NCBI RefSeq assembly: GCF_003031265.1
Contig: NZ_CP019966.1
Span: forward strand, 4,092,001-4,156,000
Length of the DNA: 64,000 bases
From: Rhodopseudomonas palustris
Lineage (GTDB): Bacteria > Pseudomonadota > Alphaproteobacteria > Rhizobiales > Xanthobacteraceae
Direction: 5' to 3'
Shown: in pieces, positions 56,587-64,000 of the stretch
Position numbering within the stretch: position 1 is the first letter of the stretch
Layout of the letters: every line of letters begins with the position of its first letter
The notes under the pieces: generated by a model
The model's database searches: none
What the model was told of the DNA's origin: nothing
What the model saw: only the letters and a program-made list of their open reading frames with translations
Program-made: the position numbers and the translations under genes

Positions 56587-58120
56587 TGCCGCCACGAACT
56601 CTTCCGGATTTCAGGCCAATCTCGACCGCGCGGCGCCGCTGCTGAAGCAGCTCAAGGCCGATGGCATCGGCCATCTGATCGGCGGCGAGATCGTCGCGGC
56701 TTCATCCGGCGAAGTGTTCGAGACGGCCTCCCCGATCGACAATACGGTGCTGGCGCAAGTGGCGCGCGGCACGGCGGCGGACATCGACCGCGCCGCCAAA
56801 GCCGCCAAGGCGGCGTTTCCGGCGTGGCGCGACATGGCGCCGGTCAAGCGGCGCAAACTGTTGCACGCGATCGCCGATGCGATCGAGGCGCGCGCCGACG
56901 ATATTGCCGTGCTGGAATGCATCGACACCGGTCAGGCGCATCGCTTCATGGCCAAGGCCGCGATCCGCGCCGCCGAGAACTTCCGGTTCTTCGCCGATAA
57001 ATGCACAGAGGCGCGCGACGGGCTCAACACGCCGAGCGAGGAGCATTGGAACGTCTCGACCCGGGTGCCGATCGGACCGGTGGGCGTAATCACGCCGTGG
57101 AATACGCCGTTCATGCTGTCGACCTGGAAGATCGCCCCTGCGCTCGCGGCCGGCTGCACCGTGGTGCATAAGCCCGCCGAATGGTCGCCGGTGACGGCCG
57201 ACATGCTGGCGCGGATCTGCAAGGACGCGGGCCTGCCCGACGGCGTGCTCAACACCGTGCACGGCTTCGGCGAAGAAGCCGGCAAGGCGCTGACAGAACA
57301 TCCGGCGATCAAGGCAATCGCCTTCGTCGGCGAAACCGCGACCGGCGCGGCGATCATGGCGCAGGGCGCACCGACGCTGAAGCGCGTGCACTTCGAACTC
57401 GGCGGCAAGAATCCGGTGATCGTGTTCGACGACGCCGATCTCGATCGTGCGCTCGATGCCGTGGTATTCATGATCTACTCGCTCAACGGCGAGCGCTGCA
57501 CGTCGTCGAGCCGGCTGCTGGTACAGGCTTCGATGGCTGACAAATTTATCGACAAGCTGGCCGCCCGGGTTCGCGCGCTCAAGGTCGGCCACCCGCTCGA
57601 TCCGGCCACCGAGGTCGGCCCGCTGATCCATCAGCGCCATCTCGACAAGGTCTGCTCCTATGTCGACGTCGCCCGGAAAGACGGCGCCACCATCGCGGTC
57701 GGCGGTGCGCCGCACGACGGCCCGGGCGGCGGCCACTACGTGCAGCCGACGCTGGTGACGAATGCGCGCAGCGACATGCAGGTGGCACAGGACGAGGTGT
57801 TCGGCCCGTTCCTGACCGTGATCCCTTTCAAGGATGAACCGGAGGCGATCCAAATCGCCAACGACGTCCGCTACGGACTCACCGGCTATGTCTGGACCAG
57901 CGACATGGGCCGCGCCTTGCGCGTCGCCGATGCGCTCGAAGCCGGCATGATCTGGCTGAACTCGGAAAACGTCCGCCATCTGCCGACCCCGTTCGGCGGC
58001 ATGAAGCAGTCCGGCATCGGCCGCGACGGCGGCGACTACTCGTTCGAGTTCTACATGGAGACCAAGCACGTCTCGCTGGCCCGCGGCACACACAAGATTC
58101 AGAAGCTGGGGGCGGTGTAG
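56579..58120 (+). CDS. hpaE: 5-carboxymethyl-2-hydroxymuconate semialdehyde dehydrogenase
   Basis: 513 residues, NAD-dependent aldehyde dehydrogenase. Active-site Glu in HFELGGKNPVIVFDD and Cys in NGERCTSSSRLL; NAD-binding turn FVGETATGAAIM; proton-relay Asn in GVITPWNTPFM. It oxidises the ring-cleavage semialdehyde. The ATG at 56579 lies inside the end of hpaF, so translation is coupled. A family B repeat separates it from hpaD. Confidence 0.9.
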   Translation: MADAATNSSGFQANLDRAAPLLKQLKADGIGHLIGGEIVAASSGEVFETASPIDNTVLAQVARGTAADIDRAAKAAKAAFPAWRDMAPVKRRKLLHAIADAIEARADDIAVLECIDTGQAHRFMAKAAIRAAENFRFFADKCTEARDGLNTPSEEHWNVSTRVPIGPVGVITPWNTPFMLSTWKIAPALAAGCTVVHKPAEWSPVTADMLARICKDAGLPDGVLNTVHGFGEEAGKALTEHPAIKAIAFVGETATGAAIMAQGAPTLKRVHFELGGKNPVIVFDDADLDRALDAVVFMIYSLNGERCTSSSRLLVQASMADKFIDKLAARVRALKVGHPLDPATEVGPLIHQRHLDKVCSYVDVARKDGATIAVGGAPHDGPGGGHYVQPTLVTNARSDMQVAQDEVFGPFLTVIPFKDEPEAIQIANDVRYGLTGYVWTSDMGRALRVADALEAGMIWLNSENVRHLPTPFGGMKQSGIGRDGGDYSFEFYMETKHVSLARGTHKIQKLGAV

Positions 58121-58138
58121 TGCGAAGCCTCTCCCCGA

Positions 58139-58252
58139 GTCATTCCGGGGCGCTCGCACCAGCGAGCGAACCCGGAATCTCGCCGCGAGCACAGTTCATT
58201 TCCACGATCTCGGGATTCCGGGTTCGCGCCTGACGGCGCGCCCCGGAATGAC
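58139..58252. repeat. Palindromic intergenic repeat, family B (copy 1)
   Basis: Outer arms GTCATTCCGGGGCG and CGCCCCGGAATGAC, inner GAACCCGGAAT and ATTCCGGGTTC, with a variable centre. It occupies most of the hpaE-hpaD spacer inside the operon. Other copies: 59301-59401 and 61960-62070. Confidence 0.88.
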
Positions 58253-58289
58253 GTTGCAAAACTAACATCCAGTACTGGGGACCTCGCCA

Positions 58290-59267
58290 ATGCCGGTGCC
58301 GCAACACGTGTTTGATCCGCCGTTCAACATCGTCCGCGCCAGCCATGTGGTGCTCGACGTCGTCGATCTGAACAAGAGCGTCGAGTTTTACGACAAGATC
58401 ATCGGTCTGCATGTCGAAGACCGCGACGACGCCACCGCTTATCTGCGCGGCTGTGAGGAGCATCAGCATCATTCGCTGGTGCTGCGCAAGGCGGACGCGC
58501 CCGCTGCGGCACGGCTCGGCTTCAAGGTCGGCAACGAAGACGATCTCGACAAGGCGGGCAGCTTCTTCGCCGAGAACGGGCTGATCTACAGCTTCGTCGA
58601 CCGGCCATTCCAGGGCCGCACCCTGCATGTGACCGATCCGTTCGGTTATCGGCTCGAACTCTATGCGACGATGGACAAGCGGCCGCATCTGCTGCGGCGC
58701 TACGAGCGCTATAAGGGCTGCCATCCGCAGCGACTCGACCATTTCAATGTGTTTGCCGCCGAGACTCAGGACACCATTGAATTCTACGCAAGGCTCGGCT
58801 TTCGCCTTACCGAATACGCCGAAGAAGACGGCGACGGCGACCGCATTGCCGCAGCATGGATGCACCGCAAGGGCAACGTCCATGATTTCGCGCTGACCAA
58901 CGGCCGCGGCCCGCGGCTGCACCATTTCGCCTATTGGGTGCCCGGGCCGCTCAACATCATCCACCTCTGCGACGTGATGGCGTCGAGCGGGTTTGCTCTC
59001 GAACGCGGCCCCGGCCGCCACGGCATCTCGAATGCGTTCTTCCTCTACGTCCGCGATCCGGACGGCCACCGCATCGAGCTGTATTGCAGCGACTACCAGA
59101 CCATGGACCAGGACCACGAGCCGCTCCGCTGGTCGCTCCGCGACCCGCGCCGCCAGACGCTGTGGGGAGCGCCTGCGCCGCGCTCCTGGTTCGAACAGGG
59201 CTCGCCGTTCCTCGGCCAGGAGGTCCGCGAGCCGGCCTTCGTAGCCGATGTGGTGATTGCGGATTGA
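58290..59267 (+). CDS. hpaD: Homoprotocatechuate 2,3-dioxygenase (type I extradiol, VOC fold)
   Basis: 325 residues, two repeated vicinal-oxygen-chelate modules. The catalytic C-terminal module has the metal ligands His151 (RLDHFNVF), His212 (LHHFAYWV) and Glu263 (HRIELYCSDY), and the second-sphere His198 (NVHDFAL). This pattern matches the Fe/Mn homoprotocatechuate dioxygenases of Brevibacterium and Arthrobacter, not the unrelated E. coli HpaD fold. It cleaves 3,4-dihydroxyphenylacetate at the 2,3 bond. The C-terminal tail with SWFEQGSPFLG is also typical. Confidence 0.9.
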   Translation: MPVPQHVFDPPFNIVRASHVVLDVVDLNKSVEFYDKIIGLHVEDRDDATAYLRGCEEHQHHSLVLRKADAPAAARLGFKVGNEDDLDKAGSFFAENGLIYSFVDRPFQGRTLHVTDPFGYRLELYATMDKRPHLLRRYERYKGCHPQRLDHFNVFAAETQDTIEFYARLGFRLTEYAEEDGDGDRIAAAWMHRKGNVHDFALTNGRGPRLHHFAYWVPGPLNIIHLCDVMASSGFALERGPGRHGISNAFFLYVRDPDGHRIELYCSDYQTMDQDHEPLRWSLRDPRRQTLWGAPAPRSWFEQGSPFLGQEVREPAFVADVVIAD

Positions 59268-59300
59268 ACCTCGGATGCGCACACTCGAACCATGAAACTC

Positions 59301-59401
59301 GTCATTCCGGGGCGCTCGCGAAAGCGAGCGAACCCGGAATCCAGAAGTTCAGAGCACCTCGGGATTCCGGGTTCGCGCCTGACGGCGCGCCCCGGAATGA
59401 C
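59301..59401. repeat. Palindromic intergenic repeat, family B (copy 2)
   Basis: Same arms as copy 1 (GTCATTCCGGGGCG / CGCCCCGGAATGAC) with a different short centre. It lies between hpaD and the FAH-family gene. Confidence 0.88.
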
Positions 59402-59421
59402 GGCATCAAAGGTTGATCACC

Positions 59422-60294
59422 ATGCCCACCCCTCGCCTTGCCACCTTCACCGTCAACGGCCTCACCCGCTACGGCGCGGTGTGTGATCATGGGGTGGTCG
59501 ATCTGTCGGCCCGCCATGCCAACGATTATCCGACCCTGCGCGAGGTGATCGCGGCCGGTGCGCTGCAGCGGATCGTCGATGAGGCCGACCATACCGCGCC
59601 GGACTTCGCCCGCGACGCGGTGAAGCTTCAGCCGCCGATCCCGCAGCCGGAAAAGATCATCTGCGTCGGCGTCAACTATCCGGACCGCAACGCCGAATAC
59701 AAAGATGGCAGCGAGGCGCCGAAATTCCCCTCGATGTTCATGCGCACGCCGCGCTCCTTCGTCGGCCACGGCGCGCCGCTGGTGCGGCCGAGAGCGTCGA
59801 AGCTGCTCGACTATGAGGGCGAGCTGACGCTGGTGATCGGCCAGGGCGGCCGCCACATCAAGGAAGCCGACGCGCTGAACCACGTCGCGGCGATCACGCT
59901 GTGCAACGAGGGCACGATCCGTGACTGGGTGCGCCACGCTAAGTTCAACGTTACCCAGGGCAAGAACTTCGACCATACCGGAAGCTTGGGGCCGTGGCTG
60001 GTGCCTTACACCGATGAATCGCAGATCGCCGACATCCGGCTGACGACGCGCGTCAACGGCGAGACGCGGCAGGACGACCGCACCTCGCGGATGATCTTCA
60101 GCTTCCGCTATCTGATCGCCTATATCTCGACCTTTACCACGCTGGTGCCGGGCGACCTGATCGTCACCGGCACGCCAGCCGGTGCCGGCGCGCGCGCCGA
60201 GCCGCCGGTGTATCTGAAGCCCGGCGACATCATCGAGGTCGAGGCCGACGGCATCGGCACATTGCGCAACGGTGTGATCGACGAAGCCGAGTAA
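59422..60294 (+). CDS. Fumarylacetoacetate hydrolase-family protein (HpaG-like)
   Basis: 290 residues from the ATG at 59422 (AAAGG nine bases upstream). FAH fold with metal ligands in LLDYEGELTLVIG and catalytic-loop stretches IICVGVNYPDRNAEY, NVTQGKNFDHTGSLGPWLV and VTGTPAGAGA. In the hpa pathway a FAH protein (HpaG) decarboxylates 5-oxo-pent-3-ene-1,2,5-tricarboxylate. E. coli HpaG is a double-length fusion, and this single domain would be one half. An acylpyruvate hydrolase is the alternative. Confidence 0.8.
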   Translation: MPTPRLATFTVNGLTRYGAVCDHGVVDLSARHANDYPTLREVIAAGALQRIVDEADHTAPDFARDAVKLQPPIPQPEKIICVGVNYPDRNAEYKDGSEAPKFPSMFMRTPRSFVGHGAPLVRPRASKLLDYEGELTLVIGQGGRHIKEADALNHVAAITLCNEGTIRDWVRHAKFNVTQGKNFDHTGSLGPWLVPYTDESQIADIRLTTRVNGETRQDDRTSRMIFSFRYLIAYISTFTTLVPGDLIVTGTPAGAGARAEPPVYLKPGDIIEVEADGIGTLRNGVIDEAE

Positions 60295-60321
60295 TTCTTC
60301 CAGCAAGCAGTGGATATCCAG

Positions 60322-61947
60322 ATGAGCATCATGACCGGCGGCGAAGCCATCGTGCAGGGCCTCGTCGCGCACGACGTCGACACCGTGTTCGGCCTGCCCG
60401 GAGCGCAGATCTACGGCCTGTTCGACGGCTTCGCCAAATCGCAGCTGAAAGTGATCGGCGCGCGGCACGAGCAGGCCTGCGGCTACATGGCGTTCGGCTA
60501 CGCCCGCGCGTCCGGCAAGCCCGGCGTGTTCAGCGTCGTCCCCGGTCCCGGCGTGCTGAACGCCTCCGCGGCGCTGCTCACCGCGTTCGGCTGCAACGAG
60601 CCGGTGATGTGCCTCACCGGCCAGGTGCCGAGCGCGTATCTCGGCAAGGGCCGCGGCCATCTGCACGAGATGCCGGATCAACTGGCGACGCTACGCAGCT
60701 TCATCAAATGGGCCGAGCGCATCGAATATCCGGGCAACGCGCCGGCGCTGGTGGCGCGCGCATTTCAGGAGATGATGAGTGGACGCCGCGGCCCGGTGGC
60801 GCTGGAGATGCCGTGGGATGTGTTCACGCAGGCGACCGAAACCGGTGCCGCGCAGAAGCTCGATCTGATCGCACCGCCTGCGCCTGATCCGGATCGCGTC
60901 GCCGCCGCGGCGAAGCTGATCGCGGCGAGCAAGCGGCCGATGATCTTCGTCGGCGCCGGCGCACTGGAGGCCGGCGACGAGATCCTCGAACTCGCCGAGA
61001 TGATCGACGCGCCGGTGGTGGCGTTCCGCTCCGGCCGCGGCATCGTCAGCAACCGACACGAACTTGGCCTCACCTTCGCGGCCGCCTATCAGCTGTGGCC
61101 GCAGACCGACCTGATCATCGGCATCGGCACCCGGATGGAGCTGCCGACCACCTTCCGCTGGCCGTTCCGCCCCGAGGGGTTGAAGTCGGTGCGCATCGAC
61201 ATCGATCCGGCCGAGATGCGGCGGTTCGCGCCCGACGCGGCGATCGTGTCGGATTCGAAAGCCGGCGCCCGCGCACTGGCCGATGCGGTGAGCAAGGCCG
61301 GCATCAGCAAGACCAAGGGCCGCCGCGACGAAATCCGCGCCGCCACCGCGAAGACCAACGAGGCGATCCAGGCGATCCAGCCGCAGATGTCTTACTTGAA
61401 GATCCTGCGCGAGGTGCTGCCGGACGATGCGATCGTCACCGACGAGCTGTCGCAGGTCGGCTTCGCCTCCTGGTACGGCTTCCCGATCTATCGACCGCGC
61501 ACCTTCCTCACCTCCGGCTATCAGGGCACGCTCGGCTCCGGCTTCCCGACCGCGCTCGGCGCCAAGGTCGCCTACCCTGACAAACCGGTGGTGGCGATCA
61601 CCGGCGACGGCGGCTTCATGTTCGGCGTGCAGGAGCTCGCCACCGCGGTTCAGTACAACATCGGCGTGGTGACGCTGGTGTTCGACAATTCCGCCTACGG
61701 CAACGTCCGCCGCGACCAGGTCAATCTGTTCGACGGCCGCGTGGTGGCCTCCGATCTGGTCAATCCGGATTTCGTCAAGCTCGCCGAGTCGTTCGGCGTC
61801 GGCGCGGCGCGCGTCACCTCGCCCGACCACTTCCGCCCCGCGCTGGAAAAAGCGCTCGCCGCCGGCGGCCCGCAACTGATCGCCATCGACGTCCCGCGTG
61901 ACAGCGAAGCCAGTCCCTGGCCGTTCATCCATCCGGCGAAGCCGTAA
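60322..61947 (+). CDS. Thiamine diphosphate-dependent enzyme (acetolactate synthase/decarboxylase family)
   Basis: 541 residues from the ATG at 60322; a GTG at 60310 and an ATG at 60331 are alternatives. N-terminal Pyr domain with the cofactor-activating Glu in GARHEQACGYMAFGYAR, a central domain, and a C-terminal PP domain with GDGGFMFGVQELATAVQYN ... FDNSAYGN. Related to acetolactate synthase and 2-oxo acid decarboxylases. Being last in the hpa operon, it might decarboxylate or ligate a 2-oxo acid such as 4-hydroxyphenylpyruvate. It is not a standard hpa gene, and the substrate is unknown. Confidence 0.8.
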   Translation: MSIMTGGEAIVQGLVAHDVDTVFGLPGAQIYGLFDGFAKSQLKVIGARHEQACGYMAFGYARASGKPGVFSVVPGPGVLNASAALLTAFGCNEPVMCLTGQVPSAYLGKGRGHLHEMPDQLATLRSFIKWAERIEYPGNAPALVARAFQEMMSGRRGPVALEMPWDVFTQATETGAAQKLDLIAPPAPDPDRVAAAAKLIAASKRPMIFVGAGALEAGDEILELAEMIDAPVVAFRSGRGIVSNRHELGLTFAAAYQLWPQTDLIIGIGTRMELPTTFRWPFRPEGLKSVRIDIDPAEMRRFAPDAAIVSDSKAGARALADAVSKAGISKTKGRRDEIRAATAKTNEAIQAIQPQMSYLKILREVLPDDAIVTDELSQVGFASWYGFPIYRPRTFLTSGYQGTLGSGFPTALGAKVAYPDKPVVAITGDGGFMFGVQELATAVQYNIGVVTLVFDNSAYGNVRRDQVNLFDGRVVASDLVNPDFVKLAESFGVGAARVTSPDHFRPALEKALAAGGPQLIAIDVPRDSEASPWPFIHPAKP

Positions 61948-61959
61948 GCCCGCCCCGTC

Positions 61960-62070
61960 GTCATTCCGGGGCGCTCACGAAGTGGGCGAACCCGGAATCT
62001 CGAGCTGTTCAGCCTTATCGTTCCACAACCTCTGGATTCCGGGTTCGCGCTACGCGCGCCCCGGAATGAC
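61960..62070. repeat. Palindromic intergenic repeat, family B (copy 3)
   Basis: GTCATTCCGGGGCG at the left and GCGCCCCGGAATGAC at the right with a longer variable centre. It directly follows the TPP-enzyme stop and may end the hpa operon. Confidence 0.85.
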
Positions 62071-62083
62071 CGGTATCGTCAAC

Positions 62084-62166
62084 GTCATTGCGAGGAGCGA
62101 AGCGACGAAGCAATCCAGATTCACGCAGCGTGGCGCTGGATTGCTTCGCCTTCGGCTCGCAATGAC
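62084..62166. repeat. Palindromic intergenic repeat, family A (copy 3)
   Basis: GTCATTGCGAG / CTCGCAATGAC arms, 13 bp after a family B copy, so two unlike repeats stand in tandem in the convergent gap before paaE. Confidence 0.87.
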
Positions 62167-62215
62167 GATACGTGGCGCCTCGGGATGCAGATAGGCCGAG
62201 CTTTGCTGCCTCCGC

Positions 62216-63304
62216 TCACAGATGATCGTAGTCCACCACCACCCGGTCGGTGGTCGGTTTGGCCTGGCAGGTCAGCACGAATCCGGCGGCGAGCTCCCAG
62301 GGCTCCAGCGAGTAGTTGAGGTCCATCTTGGCTTCACCCTCGACCAGCTTGGCGCGGCAGGTCGAGCACATCCCGCCTTTGCAGGCGAACGGCAGATCGA
62401 CGCCGGCGCGCAGCGCGGCATCGAGGATCGCTTCGCCCTCGGCCACCGGCACCTCGCGGCGCTTGCCGTCGATGATCAGCGAAGCCATCGCCTTCGGCGG
62501 CGCGCCCGGCTCGACCACCGCCTTCGGCCGCGGCTTGCCGCCGAGCCCAGAAACGAACCGTTCGACATGGATACGCTCGGCTGCGATGCCGAGATCGCGG
62601 CAGGTCAGCTCGACCTCGTCGCTCATTCCGGTCGGGCCGCAGATGAAGACGTGATCGACGCTCGCCGCCGGTACCATCGCGGTGAGCAGCAGCCGCACCT
62701 TGTCGCGGTCGAGCCGGCCCTGCATCACCGGCACGTCCTGCTCTTCCTGCGACAGCACATGAAACACCGCGAGCCGGTCGAGGTAGCGGTCCTTCAGCGT
62801 CTCCAGAGTCTCGCGAAACAGAATCTGATCGGTGGTGCGGTTGCCGTAGAACAAGAAGAACCGGCTGCCCGGCTCGCGCGCCAACACGCCCTTGATGAGC
62901 GACAGGATCGGCGTGATGCCGCTGCCGGCGGCGAAGCCCACATAGGTGCGCGTTTCTTCCGCAGCGTGCAGAGCGCCGAACCGTCCGGTCGGCGTCATCA
63001 CCTCGATCGTATCGCCGGCCTTCAGCTCCTCGGTCGCCCACACCGAGAATGCGCCGCCGTCGACCTTCTTCACGGCGATCCTGAGCTCGCCCTCGTCCGG
63101 GCCGGAGCAGATCGAATAGGACCGCCGCACCTCCTCGCCGTCCATCGTGGTACGCAGCGTCAGATACTGGCCGGGCACGAACTGATAGGCGCTGACCAGC
63201 TCCGGCGGGACCGTGAAGCTGAGCGAGATCGCATCCCGCCCCTCGCGGCGCAGGTCGGCAATGGTCAGCGGATGAAATCGCGGAATGCTGGCGGAGATGT
63301 TCAT
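62216..63304 (-). CDS. paaE: Phenylacetyl-CoA epoxidase reductase subunit PaaE
   Basis: 362 residues. FAD domain (RRSYSICSGPDEGELRIAVK), NAD domain (GFAAGSGITPILSLIKGVL, FLFYGNRT, CGPTGMSDEV) and a C-terminal plant-type [2Fe-2S] ferredoxin domain (ACKGGMCSTCRAK with a fourth Cys in LTCQAKP). It passes electrons from NADPH to the PaaAC di-iron epoxidase. The ATG at 63304 is seven bases after the paaD stop. Last gene of the leftward paa group here. Confidence 0.92.
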   Translation of the reverse strand: MNISASIPRFHPLTIADLRREGRDAISLSFTVPPELVSAYQFVPGQYLTLRTTMDGEEVRRSYSICSGPDEGELRIAVKKVDGGAFSVWATEELKAGDTIEVMTPTGRFGALHAAEETRTYVGFAAGSGITPILSLIKGVLAREPGSRFFLFYGNRTTDQILFRETLETLKDRYLDRLAVFHVLSQEEQDVPVMQGRLDRDKVRLLLTAMVPAASVDHVFICGPTGMSDEVELTCRDLGIAAERIHVERFVSGLGGKPRPKAVVEPGAPPKAMASLIIDGKRREVPVAEGEAILDAALRAGVDLPFACKGGMCSTCRAKLVEGEAKMDLNYSLEPWELAAGFVLTCQAKPTTDRVVVDYDHL

Positions 63305-63311
63305 GGGGCGC

Positions 63312-63815
63312 TCAATGACACTTGAAGTAATCGAACGGTTCGCGGCAGCTCTTGCAACGCCACAGCGCCTTGCACGAAGTCGAGCCGAATTCAGACAGCT
63401 GCTCGGTGTCGACCGAGCCGCATTGCGGACAGGCGATCTCGAGCGCGCCGAACAGTGCGCGGCGCGAGCCGGTCGCCTGCGGCGGCGCGATGCCGTACTC
63501 CTTGAGCTTGGCGCGACCGGCCTCGCTCATCCAGTCGGTGGTCCACGCCGGCGCCAGCACGGTCGTCACCCGTGCCGGCGCGATGCCGGCGCGCGCCAGC
63601 GCGGTCTCGATCTCTAGCGCGATCATGTTCATCGCAGGACACCCCGAATAGGTCGGGGTGATCGCGACTTCGACGCAGCCCTGTTCGACCCGCACCTCTC
63701 GCAGCACGCCGAGGTCGGCGATGCTGAGCACCGGAATTTCCGGGTCACACACCGTCGCCGCGGCATCCCAGGCGCGCTGCCGCAGCTCGGCGTCGCTGCC
63801 CGTCAGCGTCACCAT
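63312..63815 (-). CDS. paaD: Phenylacetyl-CoA epoxidase assembly protein PaaD
   Basis: 167 residues. N-terminal MIP18/DUF59 domain (DPEIPVLSIADLGVLREVRV, PTYSGCPAMNMI) and a C-terminal zinc-ribbon-like Cys set (CPQCGSVDTEQ, WRCKSCREPF). Needed to mature the epoxidase, probably its iron centre. The ATG at 63815 overlaps the end of paaC by seven bases. Confidence 0.92.
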   Translation of the reverse strand: MVTLTGSDAELRQRAWDAAATVCDPEIPVLSIADLGVLREVRVEQGCVEVAITPTYSGCPAMNMIALEIETALARAGIAPARVTTVLAPAWTTDWMSEAGRAKLKEYGIAPPQATGSRRALFGALEIACPQCGSVDTEQLSEFGSTSCKALWRCKSCREPFDYFKCH

Positions 63816-64000
63816 GTCAGCCCCGGATAGGTCCGCTGCATGTGCTGCAGCTCGGCGAGCAGCCGGCCGAGGTGCTCGGTGTGCCGGCCGCTGCGGCCGC
63901 CCTGCTGCATCCATGGATTGCTCGGCACCGTCAGCGTCGCTTCGCGCAGCACCGTCTCGATCGTGCTCTGCCAGGTGCCGCGAAGGCTCTCTGGATCGAT
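63809..64000 (-). CDS. paaC: Phenylacetyl-CoA epoxidase subunit PaaC, C-terminal part
   Basis: About 63 codons are in the window; the 5' part is beyond it. The C-terminus reads TLTVPSNPWMQQGGRSGRHT ... LLAELQHMQRTYPGLTW, the standard PaaC ending. Structural partner of catalytic PaaA in the epoxidase. Its TGA (63811-63809) overlaps the paaD start, so the paaC-D-E order of known operons is kept. Confidence 0.88.
   Translation of the reverse strand: MDPESLRGTWQSTIETVLREATLTVPSNPWMQQGGRSGRHTEHLGRLLAELQHMQRTYPGLTW

Noticed and set aside
53359..62166. CRISPR array or insertion sequence
   Set aside because: The repeats are widely spaced inverted palindromes of several families, without regular spacers, transposase genes or target duplications.

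Overview
The window is high-GC alphaproteobacterial DNA. Its gene content and order closely match Rhodopseudomonas palustris. From memory of strain CGA009, counting genes from shc (RPA3740) to hpnP (RPA3748) gives exactly the order seen here, and the left edge then falls on pimF (about RPA3717). I could not run a search to confirm this. No tRNA, rRNA, CRISPR array, transposase or phage gene was found.

Layout. (1) 1-11 kb: the start of a beta-oxidation operon (pimF-like, leftward), a divergent IclR regulator, a complete branched-chain-amino-acid-type ABC transporter (livGFHM) and three tandem paralogous periplasmic binding proteins. Together they look like an uptake and degradation module for dicarboxylic or fatty acids. 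(2) 11-19 kb: accessory genes, namely a DUF892 ferritin-like stress protein behind a perfect EcfG-type promoter, a CorA/ZntB-type transporter, a two-barrel porin, an M20 amidohydrolase, a GMC oxidoreductase and an alpha/beta hydrolase. (3) 19-43 kb: the hopanoid region, with hpnO, hpnN, ispH, hpnH, then a phosphonoacetate hydrolase island (PstS-like protein, phnA, LysR), then the tightly overlapping leftward operon hpnC-hpnD-hpnE-shc-hpnG, two small secreted proteins, a second MMPL/RND exporter, and the C-2 methylase hpnP lying between eutB and eutC. (4) 43-45 kb: a secreted Cache protein with a chemoreceptor. (5) 45-52 kb: a three-gene operon of two transglutaminases and a circularly permuted ATP-grasp/alpha-E fusion, a widespread but functionally unassigned peptide-tag-like system. 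(6) 52-62 kb: homoprotocatechuate meta-cleavage genes (hpaI, hpaR, hpaH, hpaF, hpaE, hpaD, a FAH-family hydrolase) with an LDH2-type dehydrogenase and a TPP enzyme. (7) 62-64 kb: the end of a phenylacetyl-CoA epoxidase operon (paaC partial, paaD, paaE).

The hopanoid genes cover nearly the whole route. HpnC/D/E make squalene from farnesyl diphosphate, Shc cyclises it, HpnH adds adenosine, HpnG removes adenine, HpnO makes the aminotriol, HpnP methylates C-2 and HpnN moves product to the outer membrane. IspH supplies isoprenoid precursor.

Four families of palindromic intergenic repeats (about 80-115 bp, eight copies) lie outside the 15.2-52.4 kb stretch and are dense in the aromatic-degradation end. 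The most useful leads are the EcfG-type promoter driving hpnP-eutC apart from eutB, the one-base frame offset at the start of ispH, the terminator-like hairpin at the predicted 5' end of the hpnC operon mRNA, and the PstS-like protein that lacks the usual phosphate-binding Arg and Asp.
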